Shown here piece by piece: positions 7,337 through 15,292 of a stretch of DNA of 15,877 bases. The DNA comes from JAVBKE01 sp031554215 (GTDB taxonomy: Bacteria > Bacillota > Bacilli > JARBTR01), in contig JAVBKF010000013.1 in NCBI GenBank assembly GCA_031554215.1, forward strand, positions 1-15,877, written 5' to 3'. Each line of letters opens with the position of its first letter. The first letter of the stretch is position 1. The notes beneath the pieces were generated by a model, which saw only the letters and a program-made list of their open reading frames with translations, had not been told where the DNA came from and searched no databases. A program made the translations under genes and the position numbers.

Positions 7337-7557
7337 CTGTTTACTGATTATTTTTTGTAGAAAATTGCAGGAAAAAATAATTGAGTAGAGAATACTTTGT
7401 AAGTAGCGGTTTTTTAAATCTAATAGTAAGGTACAAGAATAAGTATTTCACGCTAATCAGACTCTGTATGATTATGATTGAAACAGTTGTTGTCTGGCGA
7501 TGGCACAATTTATTGTGGCAGTGAAGTATTTTTTAATCGCAAAAAGTAGGTGAGCCC

Positions 7558-9369
7558 GTGTATCAGAAGATTCCTGAAAGCACACTCAATCTGATCAAAC
7601 TCGGCAACGATATTCTTGATGTTGTTGGCGAACATGTGCAACTTCGGAAACAGGGTCGAAATTATTTTGGACTCTGCCCTTTTCATGGAGAAAATTCACC
7701 CTCGTTTTCCGTTGCGCCCGATAAACAGATTTTTCATTGTTTTGGTTGTGGTGCTGGCGGCAATGTTTTTACCTTTTTGATGGATATTGAAGGTTTAACG
7801 TTTTTGGAGGCTGCGAAAATATTAGCTGATAAAGCCGATATTCCCCTTGATGTTGATGTAGAAACTGCTGCGGAAAACCAGCATAGTCACGATCCCTATT
7901 TTGAAGCGCATGCCCTTTTGCAGAAATTATACCATCATGTGCTGGTAAATACCACACATGGGCAAGAGGCACTCGATTATTTACTGGAACGTGGTTTCAC
8001 AGAAGAAATCATAAAAAAATTCCAGTTAGGCTATGCATTTGATTCCTGGGATTACGCAACAAATTTTCTAGAAAAACGTGGATTTGAATCTGAACAGATG
8101 GAACAGGCAGGCCTACTCGTTCGTTCTGAGGCTGGTGCATTTTTTGATCGATTTCGTCATCGTATCATGTTTCCTATTCTCGGTCAAAAGGGAAAAATTA
8201 TTGCATTTTCGGGCCGATCACTCGGGGAAGATAAACCAAAATATTTAAATAGCCCTGAGACGGCAATTTTTAACAAGCGCAAAACGCTTTATAATTTTCA
8301 ATTGGCAAGACCACATATTCGTAATAGTCATACAGCGATACTCTTTGAAGGATTTGCTGATGTCATCGCTGCGGACCGGTCTGGGGTTGAAAATGGTGTT
8401 GCAACCATGGGTACCGCTGTTACGAGTGAGCATTTACAAGTTCTGAAAAGAACAGCATCGCAAGTGATTATTTGTTTTGATGGTGATCGTGCTGGGATTG
8501 AGGCTGCTCAAAAGACCGCTGATGTACTGCTCCATGCTGGACTACAGGTGAGAATTTGCACAATGCCTGAGGGGTATGATCCTGACCAGTATATACAAGA
8601 ATTTGGAGGAGAGAAATTCCGAAGAGAAGTCATTGATGCAGCACATTCGTTTGCTTCATTTAAAATGTTCTACCATCGTCGCGCGAGAAATTTCGCAGTC
8701 GAAGCTGAGAAAATGAGTTATATTGAACTGATGTTACATGAAATCGCAAAGCTTTCTGACCGGGTTGAAAGAGAATTCTATTTAAAACAAATAGCAGAAG
8801 AATTTGGACTATTACTACAAACTTTAACAGACGAAACCAATCAGATTATGGGGCAATATAAGCGTAGAGAGCAGACAGATTCAGTACGACTATCTGGTAA
8901 CATTTTCATAACGGACAAGAAGTTGAAAGCTGCACATCAAATTGCAGAAGAAAATTTATTATCCTTTATGTTACATGATCGTCACTTAGCTGAACTCATT
9001 AAAGAGCAACTAGGTGGACAAGCTTTAAATTCACCAAAGCACCAAGCGATTCTCGAGACGTTGCTAGCCTATTACGATGAAGGTCACCATGAGGATAGTA
9101 GTTTATTTATTAATTACCTGGTGGAACCAGCACTACGCAAAATCATTACTGAGATTGAAATGAAGGCGTTGCAGCAGGCACCAAGTGATAAAGAAATTAG
9201 TGATTGTATCGCACAAGTGCATTTGGCTCATTTAGAGAAATTACGGAAACAAAAAGAGTATGAGCTTGGGGAAGCAGAGCGTTTACTTGATTTTACACTC
9301 GCACAGCAATTAGGGAAAGATATTATAGAAATTAAGAGAAAATTGGGAAATAGTATTAGAAGAGGGTAG
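7558..9369 (+). CDS. dnaG: DNA primase DnaG
   Basis: DnaG makes the RNA primers for replication at the fork in association with the replicative helicase. The N-terminal CHC2 zinc-binding domain shows C40, H43, C61 and C64 in LCPFHGENSPSFSVAPDK and FHCFGCGAGGN. The catalytic Toprim domain has E264 in LFEGFADV and the acidic pair D308/D310 in CFDGDRAG. The C-terminal part (about residues 450-603) is the helicase-binding domain, weakly conserved as usual. The length of 603 residues fits the family. The GTG at 7558 is the start: it gives MYQKIPESTLNLI, matching the family N-terminus, with TAGGTGAG (7547-7554) upstream. rpoD begins 11 bases after the stop, the classic macromolecular-synthesis operon arrangement. 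Confidence 0.98.
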   Translation: MYQKIPESTLNLIKLGNDILDVVGEHVQLRKQGRNYFGLCPFHGENSPSFSVAPDKQIFHCFGCGAGGNVFTFLMDIEGLTFLEAAKILADKADIPLDVDVETAAENQHSHDPYFEAHALLQKLYHHVLVNTTHGQEALDYLLERGFTEEIIKKFQLGYAFDSWDYATNFLEKRGFESEQMEQAGLLVRSEAGAFFDRFRHRIMFPILGQKGKIIAFSGRSLGEDKPKYLNSPETAIFNKRKTLYNFQLARPHIRNSHTAILFEGFADVIAADRSGVENGVATMGTAVTSEHLQVLKRTASQVIICFDGDRAGIEAAQKTADVLLHAGLQVRICTMPEGYDPDQYIQEFGGEKFRREVIDAAHSFASFKMFYHRRARNFAVEAEKMSYIELMLHEIAKLSDRVEREFYLKQIAEEFGLLLQTLTDETNQIMGQYKRREQTDSVRLSGNIFITDKKLKAAHQIAEENLLSFMLHDRHLAELIKEQLGGQALNSPKHQAILETLLAYYDEGHHEDSSLFINYLVEPALRKIITEIEMKALQQAPSDKEISDCIAQVHLAHLEKLRKQKEYELGEAERLLDFTLAQQLGKDIIEIKRKLGNSIRRG

Positions 9370-9380
9370 GAGAGGATATA

Positions 9381-10514
9381 ATGACAGAGAAAACACCAGA
9401 GGCATTTGTAGAGAAAGAGGCAGATATGTCGGGGTTACCATTAGAAAATGTAAAGGAACTAATCATTGACCAAGGGAAGCTACGTGGCGCATTATCGTAT
9501 GATGAGATCGCTAACCAGCTTGCCGTTTTTGAACTTGATGCGGATCAAATGAACGATTTTTACGATGTAATCGTTGAAAGTGGTATCGAGCTCGTTAATG
9601 CGCAAGTTGGAGAGGATACGGCACCACAACCACTTGGTAAGGAAGAAGCGTTTGATCTTTCGGATCTTTCTGTACCACCCGGTATTAAAATTAATGATCC
9701 TGTTCGTATGTATTTAAAAGAAATTGGCCGTGTTGACCTTCTTAGTTGGGATGAGGAAATCGAACTTGCCAAGCGCATTGAGGACGGCGACGATGAAGCA
9801 AAGCGCCGTCTTGCCGAGGCAAATCTTCGTTTAGTTGTAAGTATTGCTAAGCGGTATGTTGGTCGTGGAATGCTGTTTCTAGATTTGATCCAAGAAGGAA
9901 ATATGGGATTGATAAAAGCTGTTGAGAAATTTGATTTCACAAAAGGGTTCAAGTTTTCAACTTACGCTACTTGGTGGATTAGGCAAGCAATCACGCGTGC
10001 GATTGCCGACCAAGCAAGAACAATTCGCGTACCAGTTCATATGGTTGAAACCATTAATAAAATGGTTCGTATTCAGAGACAATTATTGCAGGATTTAGGG
10101 CGGGAACCAACACCTGAAGAAATTTCTGAGGAAATGGATTTGGCAGTTGAGAAGGTACGTGAAATTCAGCGTGTTGCCCAGGAGCCGGTATCACTTGAAA
10201 CGCCAATCGGAGAAGAAGATGACTCTCATCTAGGTGATTTTATTGAGGATCAGGATGCGACTTCTCCATCTGACCATGCTGCTTACGAAATGCTGAAGGA
10301 GCAGTTGGAAGATGTTTTGGACACACTCACGGATCGTGAGGAGAATGTTCTTCGTTTGCGTTTTGGTCTTGATGATGGACGCACACGCACGCTTGAAGAG
10401 GTTGGTCGTGTGTTTGGTGTCACGAGAGAGCGAATCAGACAGATTGAAGCAAAGGCGCTCCGAAAGTTACGTCATCCGAGTAGAAGTAAACGATTGAAAG
10501 ACTTTTTAGAATAG
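9381..10514 (+). CDS. rpoD: Primary sigma factor RpoD (SigA)
   Basis: The housekeeping sigma-70 factor directs RNA polymerase to most promoters. At 377 residues it is the compact Bacillus SigA type without the long non-conserved insert of E. coli. A short region 1.1 is followed by region 1.2 (DPVRMYLKEIGRVDLLS), region 2 (AEANLRLVVSIAKRY, then FSTYATWWIRQAITRAIADQ with the -10 contacting residues), region 3 (VPVHMVETINK onward) and region 4 (DREENVLRLRFGL, then the -35 binding helix-turn-helix GVTRERIRQIEAKALRKLR). ATG 9381 follows GGAGAGG (9369-9375). It is translated from the same transcript as dnaG; a strong terminator follows about 150 bases downstream. Confidence 0.98.
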   Translation: MTEKTPEAFVEKEADMSGLPLENVKELIIDQGKLRGALSYDEIANQLAVFELDADQMNDFYDVIVESGIELVNAQVGEDTAPQPLGKEEAFDLSDLSVPPGIKINDPVRMYLKEIGRVDLLSWDEEIELAKRIEDGDDEAKRRLAEANLRLVVSIAKRYVGRGMLFLDLIQEGNMGLIKAVEKFDFTKGFKFSTYATWWIRQAITRAIADQARTIRVPVHMVETINKMVRIQRQLLQDLGREPTPEEISEEMDLAVEKVREIQRVAQEPVSLETPIGEEDDSHLGDFIEDQDATSPSDHAAYEMLKEQLEDVLDTLTDREENVLRLRFGLDDGRTRTLEEVGRVFGVTRERIRQIEAKALRKLRHPSRSKRLKDFLE

Positions 10515-10660
10515 GGCTGTCTATCCGCACATCTGTCTAAATCACGTCAAATTGATTGGTTTTAATATGGTGTATGTGGGTATTATGGCACGATTTTTTT
10601 CCAAAATGGTTTTCAAGCTTTTGCTATGGTTTTATTTAAATGGCGATAGATATAATGATG

Positions 10661-10706
10661 CTTCAGGAGTGAGGGAGAGTTCCTTTCATTTCTGAAGTAT
10701 TTTTTT
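10661..10706 (+). terminator. Intrinsic terminator of the dnaG-rpoD operon
   Basis: CTTCAG (10661-10666) pairs with CTGAAG (10692-10697), and inside it AGTGAGGG (10668-10675) pairs with CTTTCATT (10683-10690) with wobble pairs around the loop AGAGTTC. The stem is followed by TATTTTTTT ending at 10706. The 146 bases between the rpoD stop and this stem hold nothing else I recognise. Confidence 0.88.
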
Positions 10707-10740
10707 GTCACCGGTCCTTCGAGAATAACAGGCAGTTTTC

Positions 10741-10769
10741 TTTTCATTGCGTACAAGCCTCTCTATAAT
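10741..10769 (+). promoter_or_regulatory. Putative cccA promoter
   Basis: A consensus -10 TATAAT (10764-10769) lies 17 bases after TTTTCA (10741-10746), a -35 matching four of six positions. It is placed between the rpoD terminator and cccA, so cccA is probably a monocistronic unit. Confidence 0.5.
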
Positions 10770-10805
10770 TTTAGATAATAGGACTATTTGAGGGAGGAAT
10801 GTAGC

Positions 10806-11156
10806 ATGAAGCGTAAAGTAATAATTCCTTTTATTGTAATAATGGCTGTTGCGATTGCACTCACAGTTGTGATGTCAATTCAAGGTAACGGAGCGGCAAA
10901 AAAAATTGCTTCAGTAGATGAAAAAAAGGTAGAGACGGCATTTGATGCGAAAGAGGTTGCCTCAAGTACTTGTGCTGGCTGCCACGGTGTTGATTTAAAG
11001 GGTGGAGTTGGCCCAGACCTTACCGGAGTGAAAGAACGTTATTCGGCAGATGAGTTAAAAGGGATTTTGCTAAATGGTAAGGGGAGCGGCATGCCAAAAG
11101 GACTTGTTCCTGCTGGTGATGTTGATAAAATGGTTCAGTATTTACAAACATTATAG
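10806..11156 (+). CDS. cccA: Membrane-anchored cytochrome c550
   Basis: A small c-type cytochrome that carries electrons on the outer face of the membrane toward a cytochrome c oxidase. Residues 5-25 form a hydrophobic N-terminal anchor (VIIPFIVIMAVAIALTVVM) after the basic MKRK. A charged linker follows, then a class I cytochrome c domain with heme attachment CAGCH at residues 56-60, GVGPDLTG, and the probable distal ligand M96 in GSGMPKGL. I choose ATG 10806 (116 residues) because GGGAGG (10792-10797) lies eight bases upstream; an in-frame TTG at 10788 lies upstream of that site. B. subtilis CccA is about 120 residues and is also encoded next to the sigA region. It has its own promoter and terminator. 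Confidence 0.93.
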   Translation: MKRKVIIPFIVIMAVAIALTVVMSIQGNGAAKKIASVDEKKVETAFDAKEVASSTCAGCHGVDLKGGVGPDLTGVKERYSADELKGILLNGKGSGMPKGLVPAGDVDKMVQYLQTL

Positions 11157-11222
11157 CCCTTGTCTAGGATAAAGCTCTTTGTCGGGCATTGTAATACTGA
11201 TACAGTGACTGAAAAGATGGAG

Positions 11223-11275
11223 AATGCAGTATCTCTTTTTCGCCTCGTGCGCCAGAGAGATATTGCATTTTTTTT
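11223..11275 (+). terminator. Intrinsic terminator of cccA
   Basis: AATGCAGTATCTCT (11223-11236) pairs with AGAGATATTGCATT (11256-11269) through 14 pairs, one of them G-T, followed by an eight-T run (11268-11275). It cleanly separates cccA from tupB. Confidence 0.95.
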
Positions 11276-11364
11276 GCTCAGCTTATAGAATGAAGATTAG
11301 ATTGTTTTATTGACTCTGGTAATAGTGATCTAGTATTTAATGGCATTTTCTGTACTTTTTCAAA

Positions 11365-11475
11365 CCTATTTTGAAACGTGGTTTCGTTTTTATAGGGAAA
11401 AAGGGAGGGGGAATTCGCAAGGGGAAAACTGATTGATTTTCTGTTAACTTGGGGGCGCGTGAATGCCAAGTGGCA
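11365..11475 (+). promoter_or_regulatory. Inverted repeats upstream of tupB
   Basis: The 224 bases between the cccA terminator and tupB hold two dyads. In the first, CCTAT (11365-11369) pairs with ATAGG (11392-11396) around an inner GAAAC-GTG-GTTTC stem (11373-11385). The second is TGCCA-AG-TGGCA (11464-11475), 24 bases before the tupB start, where an operator could act. No strong promoter is visible; TTGACT (11310-11315) with TATTTA (11334-11339) at 18 bases is a poor candidate. I do not recognise a molybdenum-cofactor or tungsten riboswitch here. Confidence 0.3.
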
Positions 11476-11499
11476 ATCATGATTTTCTAGCGAGATTAA

Positions 11500-12198
11500 A
11501 TGGATTTAATAATAGATGGATTTAGGGCGGCTTTACAAATGATTTTGGACCGCGATCCTGAGATAATGAATATCGTTGCCAATACATTGAAGGTATGCTT
11601 GACGTCAACTTTGATTAGTATTGTGATAGGGTTACCAATCGGTATTTTCATTGGACTCAAGCAGTTCTTTGGGAAAAGGGTTTTGTTGACATTTATTCAT
11701 GTGGGGATGGCGCTCCCGCCTGTTGTCGCTGGACTTGGCATTACGATGCTGCTTTGGCGCAGTGGTCCACTTGGTGACTATGGACTACTGTATTCTAAGA
11801 CGGCGATTATCATGGCGCAGGTGCTTGTGTCCTTACCGATTATTATAGGAATGACTGCGACGACATTTCAAACACTGGACCGGAATTTCTTGCTGATGAT
11901 TAAATCCTTGGGTGCAACAAGGTTACAATATGTGATGCTGATTGTTAAGCAAGCACGCTATGGGCTGTATGCAGCAGTGATTGCTGGTTTAGGCAGGGTA
12001 TTTGCGGAGGTTGGTGCAGCAACGATGGTTGGTGGTAACCTTCAAGGGGATACGAGAATACTCACCACTTCAATAGTGATGGAAGTATCTAAGGGGAACT
12101 TTGATATCGCGATTGCTTTGTCCATGATTCTGATGATGATTACACTTGTACTCACGATTATTTTAACGACATTACAGCAAAGGGCGAATAGTCTATGA
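11500..12198 (+). CDS. tupB: Tungstate-type ABC transporter permease (TupB family)
   Basis: The membrane subunit of a tungstate/molybdate-class ABC importer. The 232 residues contain five to six hydrophobic segments, the first around residues 26-50 (IVANTLKVCLTSTLISIVIG). Family features are HVGMALPPVVAGLG, the RSGPLGDYGLL loop, and the EAA-type coupling segment around SLGATRLQYV. ATG 11500 fits the family N-terminus, although only a weak ribosome binding site (GCGAG, 11489-11493) is seen. The next gene overlaps its stop by four bases (ATGA), so tupB and tupC are coupled. The periplasmic-type binding protein TupA, normally encoded just upstream, is absent from the window. Tungstate is inferred from the family; related oxyanions are possible. 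Confidence 0.85.
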   Translation: MDLIIDGFRAALQMILDRDPEIMNIVANTLKVCLTSTLISIVIGLPIGIFIGLKQFFGKRVLLTFIHVGMALPPVVAGLGITMLLWRSGPLGDYGLLYSKTAIIMAQVLVSLPIIIGMTATTFQTLDRNFLLMIKSLGATRLQYVMLIVKQARYGLYAAVIAGLGRVFAEVGAATMVGGNLQGDTRILTTSIVMEVSKGNFDIAIALSMILMMITLVLTIILTTLQQRANSL

Positions 12199-12938
12199 GT
12201 TTAATTCAATTGAAAGATGTCACTTTTCAGCCGGGACAAACACGGATTCTATCAATTCCTCATCTAGCGATTGCTACTGGTGAGACGATTGGGATTATTG
12301 GACCAAATGGTGCGGGGAAAAGTACGCTACTCAAAATCCTCGCATCACTAGAGCAACCGTCAACTGGGGCGTATTGGTACAATGATAAGCAAATACCGCT
12401 GAAGAATTTTCCAATTCAGATTCGCCGAAAAATGGCATTTGTGATGCAACGGTCGTTCTTGTTTAATACAACTGTATTTGACAATATAGCCAGTGGACTG
12501 AAAATTCGTGGCGAGAATAAAGAGATGATTACAAGGAAAGTAAACGATTGGCTTAGTGCCTTGCAGATTGAACATCTAGCAGCTAGACGTTGTTACAAAC
12601 TATCTGGTGGCGAGGCACAAAGGGTCAATATTGCCAGAGCGCTAGCGACTGAACCGGAAATATTATTTCTTGATGAGCCGTTTTCTGGTATTGATGTCCC
12701 ATCTAAAGTGGACTTAGCGATTGAGCTGAAGCGGGTTATCGAGGAAAAGCAGATTACGATTGTCATTGTTAGTCATGATTTAGCAGAGGTGCAATTTCTG
12801 ACGGAACGTTTGCTTTACCTCGAGGCAGGGTGTATTGCACAGGAAGGAAGGACACGTGATGTGCTGAGAGAGCCGAATGAGCTGGCACGTCCGTTTATTA
12901 ATAAGTTAAAAATGTTTACGCTGGCTACTGAGTCTTGA
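12195..12938 (+). CDS. tupC: Tungstate-type ABC transporter ATP-binding protein (TupC family)
   Basis: The cytoplasmic ATPase that powers the TupB permease. Walker A is GPNGAGKST (residues 36-44), the Q-loop is in FVMQRSFLF, the ABC signature LSGGE is at residues 136-140, Walker B with D160 and E161 lies in ILFLDEPF, and the H-loop is VSHD. The 247 residues match compact importer ATPases; no extra C-terminal molybdate-binding (TOBE) domain is present, unlike ModC. It starts inside the tupB stop codon. trmK begins 26 bases after its stop and could be read through from the same transcript, since no terminator lies between them. Confidence 0.88.
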   Translation: MSLIQLKDVTFQPGQTRILSIPHLAIATGETIGIIGPNGAGKSTLLKILASLEQPSTGAYWYNDKQIPLKNFPIQIRRKMAFVMQRSFLFNTTVFDNIASGLKIRGENKEMITRKVNDWLSALQIEHLAARRCYKLSGGEAQRVNIARALATEPEILFLDEPFSGIDVPSKVDLAIELKRVIEEKQITIVIVSHDLAEVQFLTERLLYLEAGCIAQEGRTRDVLREPNELARPFINKLKMFTLATES

Positions 12939-12964
12939 AATACGTGTGAGTAAGGGGATATAGG

Positions 12965-13684
12965 ATGAATTTGGTTACGTTATCAAACCGTTTAGGGTAT
13001 GTGGCAACATTTGTTACAGGAAAGACATTGGCGGATATTGGCTCTGATCATGCCTACCTGCCTTGCTTTGTTGTTGAGAATGGTCTTGTAGAGAAAGCAA
13101 TTGCTGGTGAAGTTGTCTTGGGACCATATAATGCTGCGATGCGCCAAGTTTCAGCGAGGCAGTTACAGGAAAAGATTGCGGTTCGTTTAGGTGATGGTCT
13201 GGATGTAATCGCGTATGGTGAGGCTGACTCAATCACGATTTGCGGTATGGGTGGCAGCTTAATCGTCCAGATTCTTGAAGCAGGGAAAACAAAATTGTCT
13301 GGGCATGAACGATTGATATTACAACCGAATGTTGGCGCTGAACTGATTCGTGCGTGGTTGTTGTCAAATGGCAAGAGGTTAGTGGCAGAGACAATTCTTG
13401 AAGAAGATGGGAAGATTTACGAAATTCTTGTTGCTGAGTCTGGGTCCTGTGAAGCGCTAACGGATGTGGAGGAGCGCTTTGGTCCTTATTTGCTCAAGGA
13501 GAAAAATGAGGCGTTTATCAAGAAATGGATGCTTGAACTCACGCATATGCGCGTAGTAGAGGCACAGCTTAGAGGTGCCAAGGTTACAGCACAGGTACAG
13601 CAGAAACAGACGGAAGTGGGGCAGGTGATTGGTCAAATTGTCGCAGTGCTAGCAGATGAGGAAAATGGTTCATTGGGTAGGTAA
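12965..13684 (+). CDS. trmK: tRNA (adenine(22)-N(1))-methyltransferase TrmK
   Basis: TrmK (YqfN family, COG2384) methylates N1 of A22 in the D-arm of tRNA-Ser, tRNA-Tyr and others, using S-adenosylmethionine. The N-terminal Rossmann-type domain shows the SAM-binding motif TLADIGSDHAYLP, then GEVVLGPYNAA, the catalytic-region block ICGMGGSLI and LQPNVGAELIRAWL. The C-terminal part from about residue 165 is a helical coiled-coil-like segment, as in the solved structures of the family. The length of 239 residues is typical. ATG 12965 follows AAGGGGATATAGG (12952-12964). In related genomes it directly follows the rpoD-cccA block and precedes nif3; here tupBC separates it from cccA and nif3 is elsewhere. 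Confidence 0.93.
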   Translation: MNLVTLSNRLGYVATFVTGKTLADIGSDHAYLPCFVVENGLVEKAIAGEVVLGPYNAAMRQVSARQLQEKIAVRLGDGLDVIAYGEADSITICGMGGSLIVQILEAGKTKLSGHERLILQPNVGAELIRAWLLSNGKRLVAETILEEDGKIYEILVAESGSCEALTDVEERFGPYLLKEKNEAFIKKWMLELTHMRVVEAQLRGAKVTAQVQQKQTEVGQVIGQIVAVLADEENGSLGR

Positions 13685-13700
13685 CGTTTCACTTAATAGA

Positions 13701-13730
13701 GTAAAAGCACAGTGTTCACTGTGCTTTTAC
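13701..13730. terminator. Bidirectional terminator between trmK and ispH
   Basis: GTAAAAGCACAGTG (13701-13714) and its exact reverse complement CACTGTGCTTTTAC (13717-13730) flank a TT centre. Each strand has a run of four A on the 5' arm and four T on the 3' arm, so transcripts from trmK (plus) and ispH (minus) can both end here. The right half overlaps the last five codons of ispH. Confidence 0.85.
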
Positions 13731-14657
13731 GCGTGGTAATATTTTGGCTAAAGGGACTTTGTTTTCTCTAATCCATGTTGCTTCGTTTTGAGGGTCGAAT
13801 TGTTCCAGAAACGTGGTGACTTCCCGGGTGAGTGGCGTTGGTGTGGAAGCACCAGCGGTGACACCTACTGTTTCAGCATCCTTAATCCATTCGATCTGGA
13901 GTTCAGTAATGTCAGCGATTCGGTAAGCTCTTGTATGGGCAATTTCCTCTGATACCTGTGCCAATCGGTTTGAATTGTTACTCTTGGGGTCACCAACAAC
14001 AATGAGGACGTCAAGATCCTTCGCTTGCGTAGCAACGGCTTCCTGTCTTACCTGAGTCGCATAGCAAGTTTCCTGCTGTTTCTCAGCGTAAGGGAATCGT
14101 TTCTTGACAAGCTCCATTAAGTGGATGACATCCCATTGGCTCATTGTTGTTTGGTTGGTGACAATGATTTTCTTGGACTTAATATTTAAATTCTCAATAT
14201 CCTGCTCGTTTTCAACTAAGTGAACAATCTCAGGGGCAACGCCAATGGCACCTTCAGGTTCCGGGTGATTCCGCTTACCGATATAGATAAATTCATAGCC
14301 ATCTTCTTTTTTTGACCGAATTAAATCATGTGTGATTGTCACGTCTGGGCAGGTAGCATCAATTGTTGTTAGTCCTTTTTGCTGAGCGATTTCACGTATT
14401 TCCGGTGAAATTCCATGTGCTGTGAATATAACAGTTCCGGATGTCACTTGATCAATAATTTCCAGACGGTTATTGCCGTCCAATGTAATGATACCTTCTT
14501 CTAAAAAGGCATTTGTCACATGTTGATTGTGAACAATCATGCCGAGAATATAGATGGGTCTTGGTAATGTTTTATCTAATGCCGCGTTTCTGGCGATGAC
14601 CATTGCATCGACAACGCCATAACAGTATCCTCGCGGGGAAATTTTGACTACTTGCAT
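13716..14657 (-). CDS. ispH: 4-hydroxy-3-methylbut-2-enyl diphosphate reductase
   Basis: IspH (LytB) catalyses the last step of the MEP isoprenoid pathway, reducing HMBPP to IPP and DMAPP with a [4Fe-4S] cluster. The three cluster cysteines are visible: C12 in GYCYGV, C103 in DATCPDV and C198 in ETCYATQVRQ. Substrate-contact motifs HN (H43), TAHG (H81) and HPEPEG (H131, E133) are intact. I choose the ATG at 14657 (complement), giving MQVVKISPRGYCYG and 313 residues; GGAGG lies about ten bases upstream on the minus strand. A start at 14741 in the same frame would add 28 residues foreign to the family and run into a hairpin. It is convergent with trmK and downstream of yqfQ. Confidence 0.95.
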   Translation of the reverse strand: MQVVKISPRGYCYGVVDAMVIARNAALDKTLPRPIYILGMIVHNQHVTNAFLEEGIITLDGNNRLEIIDQVTSGTVIFTAHGISPEIREIAQQKGLTTIDATCPDVTITHDLIRSKKEDGYEFIYIGKRNHPEPEGAIGVAPEIVHLVENEQDIENLNIKSKKIIVTNQTTMSQWDVIHLMELVKKRFPYAEKQQETCYATQVRQEAVATQAKDLDVLIVVGDPKSNNSNRLAQVSEEIAHTRAYRIADITELQIEWIKDAETVGVTAGASTPTPLTREVTTFLEQFDPQNEATWIRENKVPLAKILPRVKAQ

Positions 14658-14728
14658 CGTTTTATGACCTCCAGCTAGTTTGGTGACAGCGCAGTTATGT
14701 AAATGAGCGGTATCTACTAGTGTTTTTA

Positions 14729-14767
14729 AGCAGGTCCCCAAAACCTTATTGGGGATCGCTCTTTTTT
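14729..14767 (+). terminator. Plus-strand intrinsic terminator in the yqfQ-ispH gap
   Basis: AGC (14729-14731), a bulged A, and GGTCCCCAA (14733-14741) pair with TTGGGGATC and GCT (14749-14760) around the loop AACCTTA, followed by CTTTTTT (14761-14767). The U-tract is present only when read on the plus strand, yet both flanking genes are on the minus strand. On the minus strand it would be a leader hairpin between yqfQ and ispH. Confidence 0.65.
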
Positions 14768-14821
14768 ATTATATCCAATTCAACATCAATATTCAAAGGC
14801 AATCATATTGAAGTGGAGCGT

Positions 14822-15292
14822 TTATGGCACAAATATTTTGGGGAGTGATTTTTTCTCGACAATTGGCTGTCTTTTTGTTACTAGCGGTGAAACCAAGGGT
14901 GTGGCTTCGTGCTGTTCCACTTCTGCAATTGGCTGGCTAGCTGCGACTTCATCATCTGACAGTATTTCTGATGCATTAATCGCTTTAATCATTTTATACA
15001 TCGACGGCATATTCCGTATTAAAGGACCGTATTGTTTTACTTGCTGCATCATTGGCATCGCTTTTTGTGCTGTATTGATGGCTTTTTGTGTGTTGCTGAC
15101 AAGTTCAGCAATATTGCCAAACCCACTAGTTGATCGCGACTGACCAAATAATCCTCTGGAGAGCGATTTATTTCCACCTAGAAACATAGATAATAGCCCA
15201 CTAGATTGTTTCGGTGAATTCCCCAGTAATGCGAAGAATGGATTGGCTGGTTTTTGTGATCGTCCACTGAATAATCCTCTTTTTGCTGGCAC
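14822..15292 (-). CDS. yqfQ: YqfQ/VrrA-like protein
   Basis: A 156-residue homologue of Bacillus YqfQ (VrrA family), described as a spore-associated protein of unknown biochemical role. The N-terminal part is rich in Gly, Ser, Arg and Phe (GLFSGRSQKPANPFFALLG), as in the family, though far less repetitive than the Pro/Gln/His-rich VrrA versions. The recognisable conserved block lies in the middle: AELVSNTQKAINTAQKAM followed by VKQYGPLIRNMPSMYKM (about residues 62-103). The C-terminus is acidic and variable. It starts at GTG (complement of 15290-15292) preceded on the minus strand by AAAGGAGGG (15298-15306). In Bacillus it also neighbours ispH, which supports the call. No signal peptide is seen. 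Confidence 0.72.
   Translation of the reverse strand: MPAKRGLFSGRSQKPANPFFALLGNSPKQSSGLLSMFLGGNKSLSRGLFGQSRSTSGFGNIAELVSNTQKAINTAQKAMPMMQQVKQYGPLIRNMPSMYKMIKAINASEILSDDEVAASQPIAEVEQHEATPLVSPLVTKRQPIVEKKSLPKIFVP

Noticed and set aside
10788..10805. TTG 10788 as the cccA start
   Set aside because: It is upstream of the GGGAGG ribosome binding site that clearly serves ATG 10806.
11396..11482. Frame reading GKLIDFLLTWGRVNAKW upstream of tupB as a tupA remnant
   Set aside because: It has no start codon, it is short, and the resemblance to binding-protein C-termini is too weak to support.
14658..14741. N-terminal extension of ispH to 14741
   Set aside because: IspH proteins start shortly before SPRGYCYG, a good GGAGG serves the ATG at 14657, and the extension enters a hairpin.
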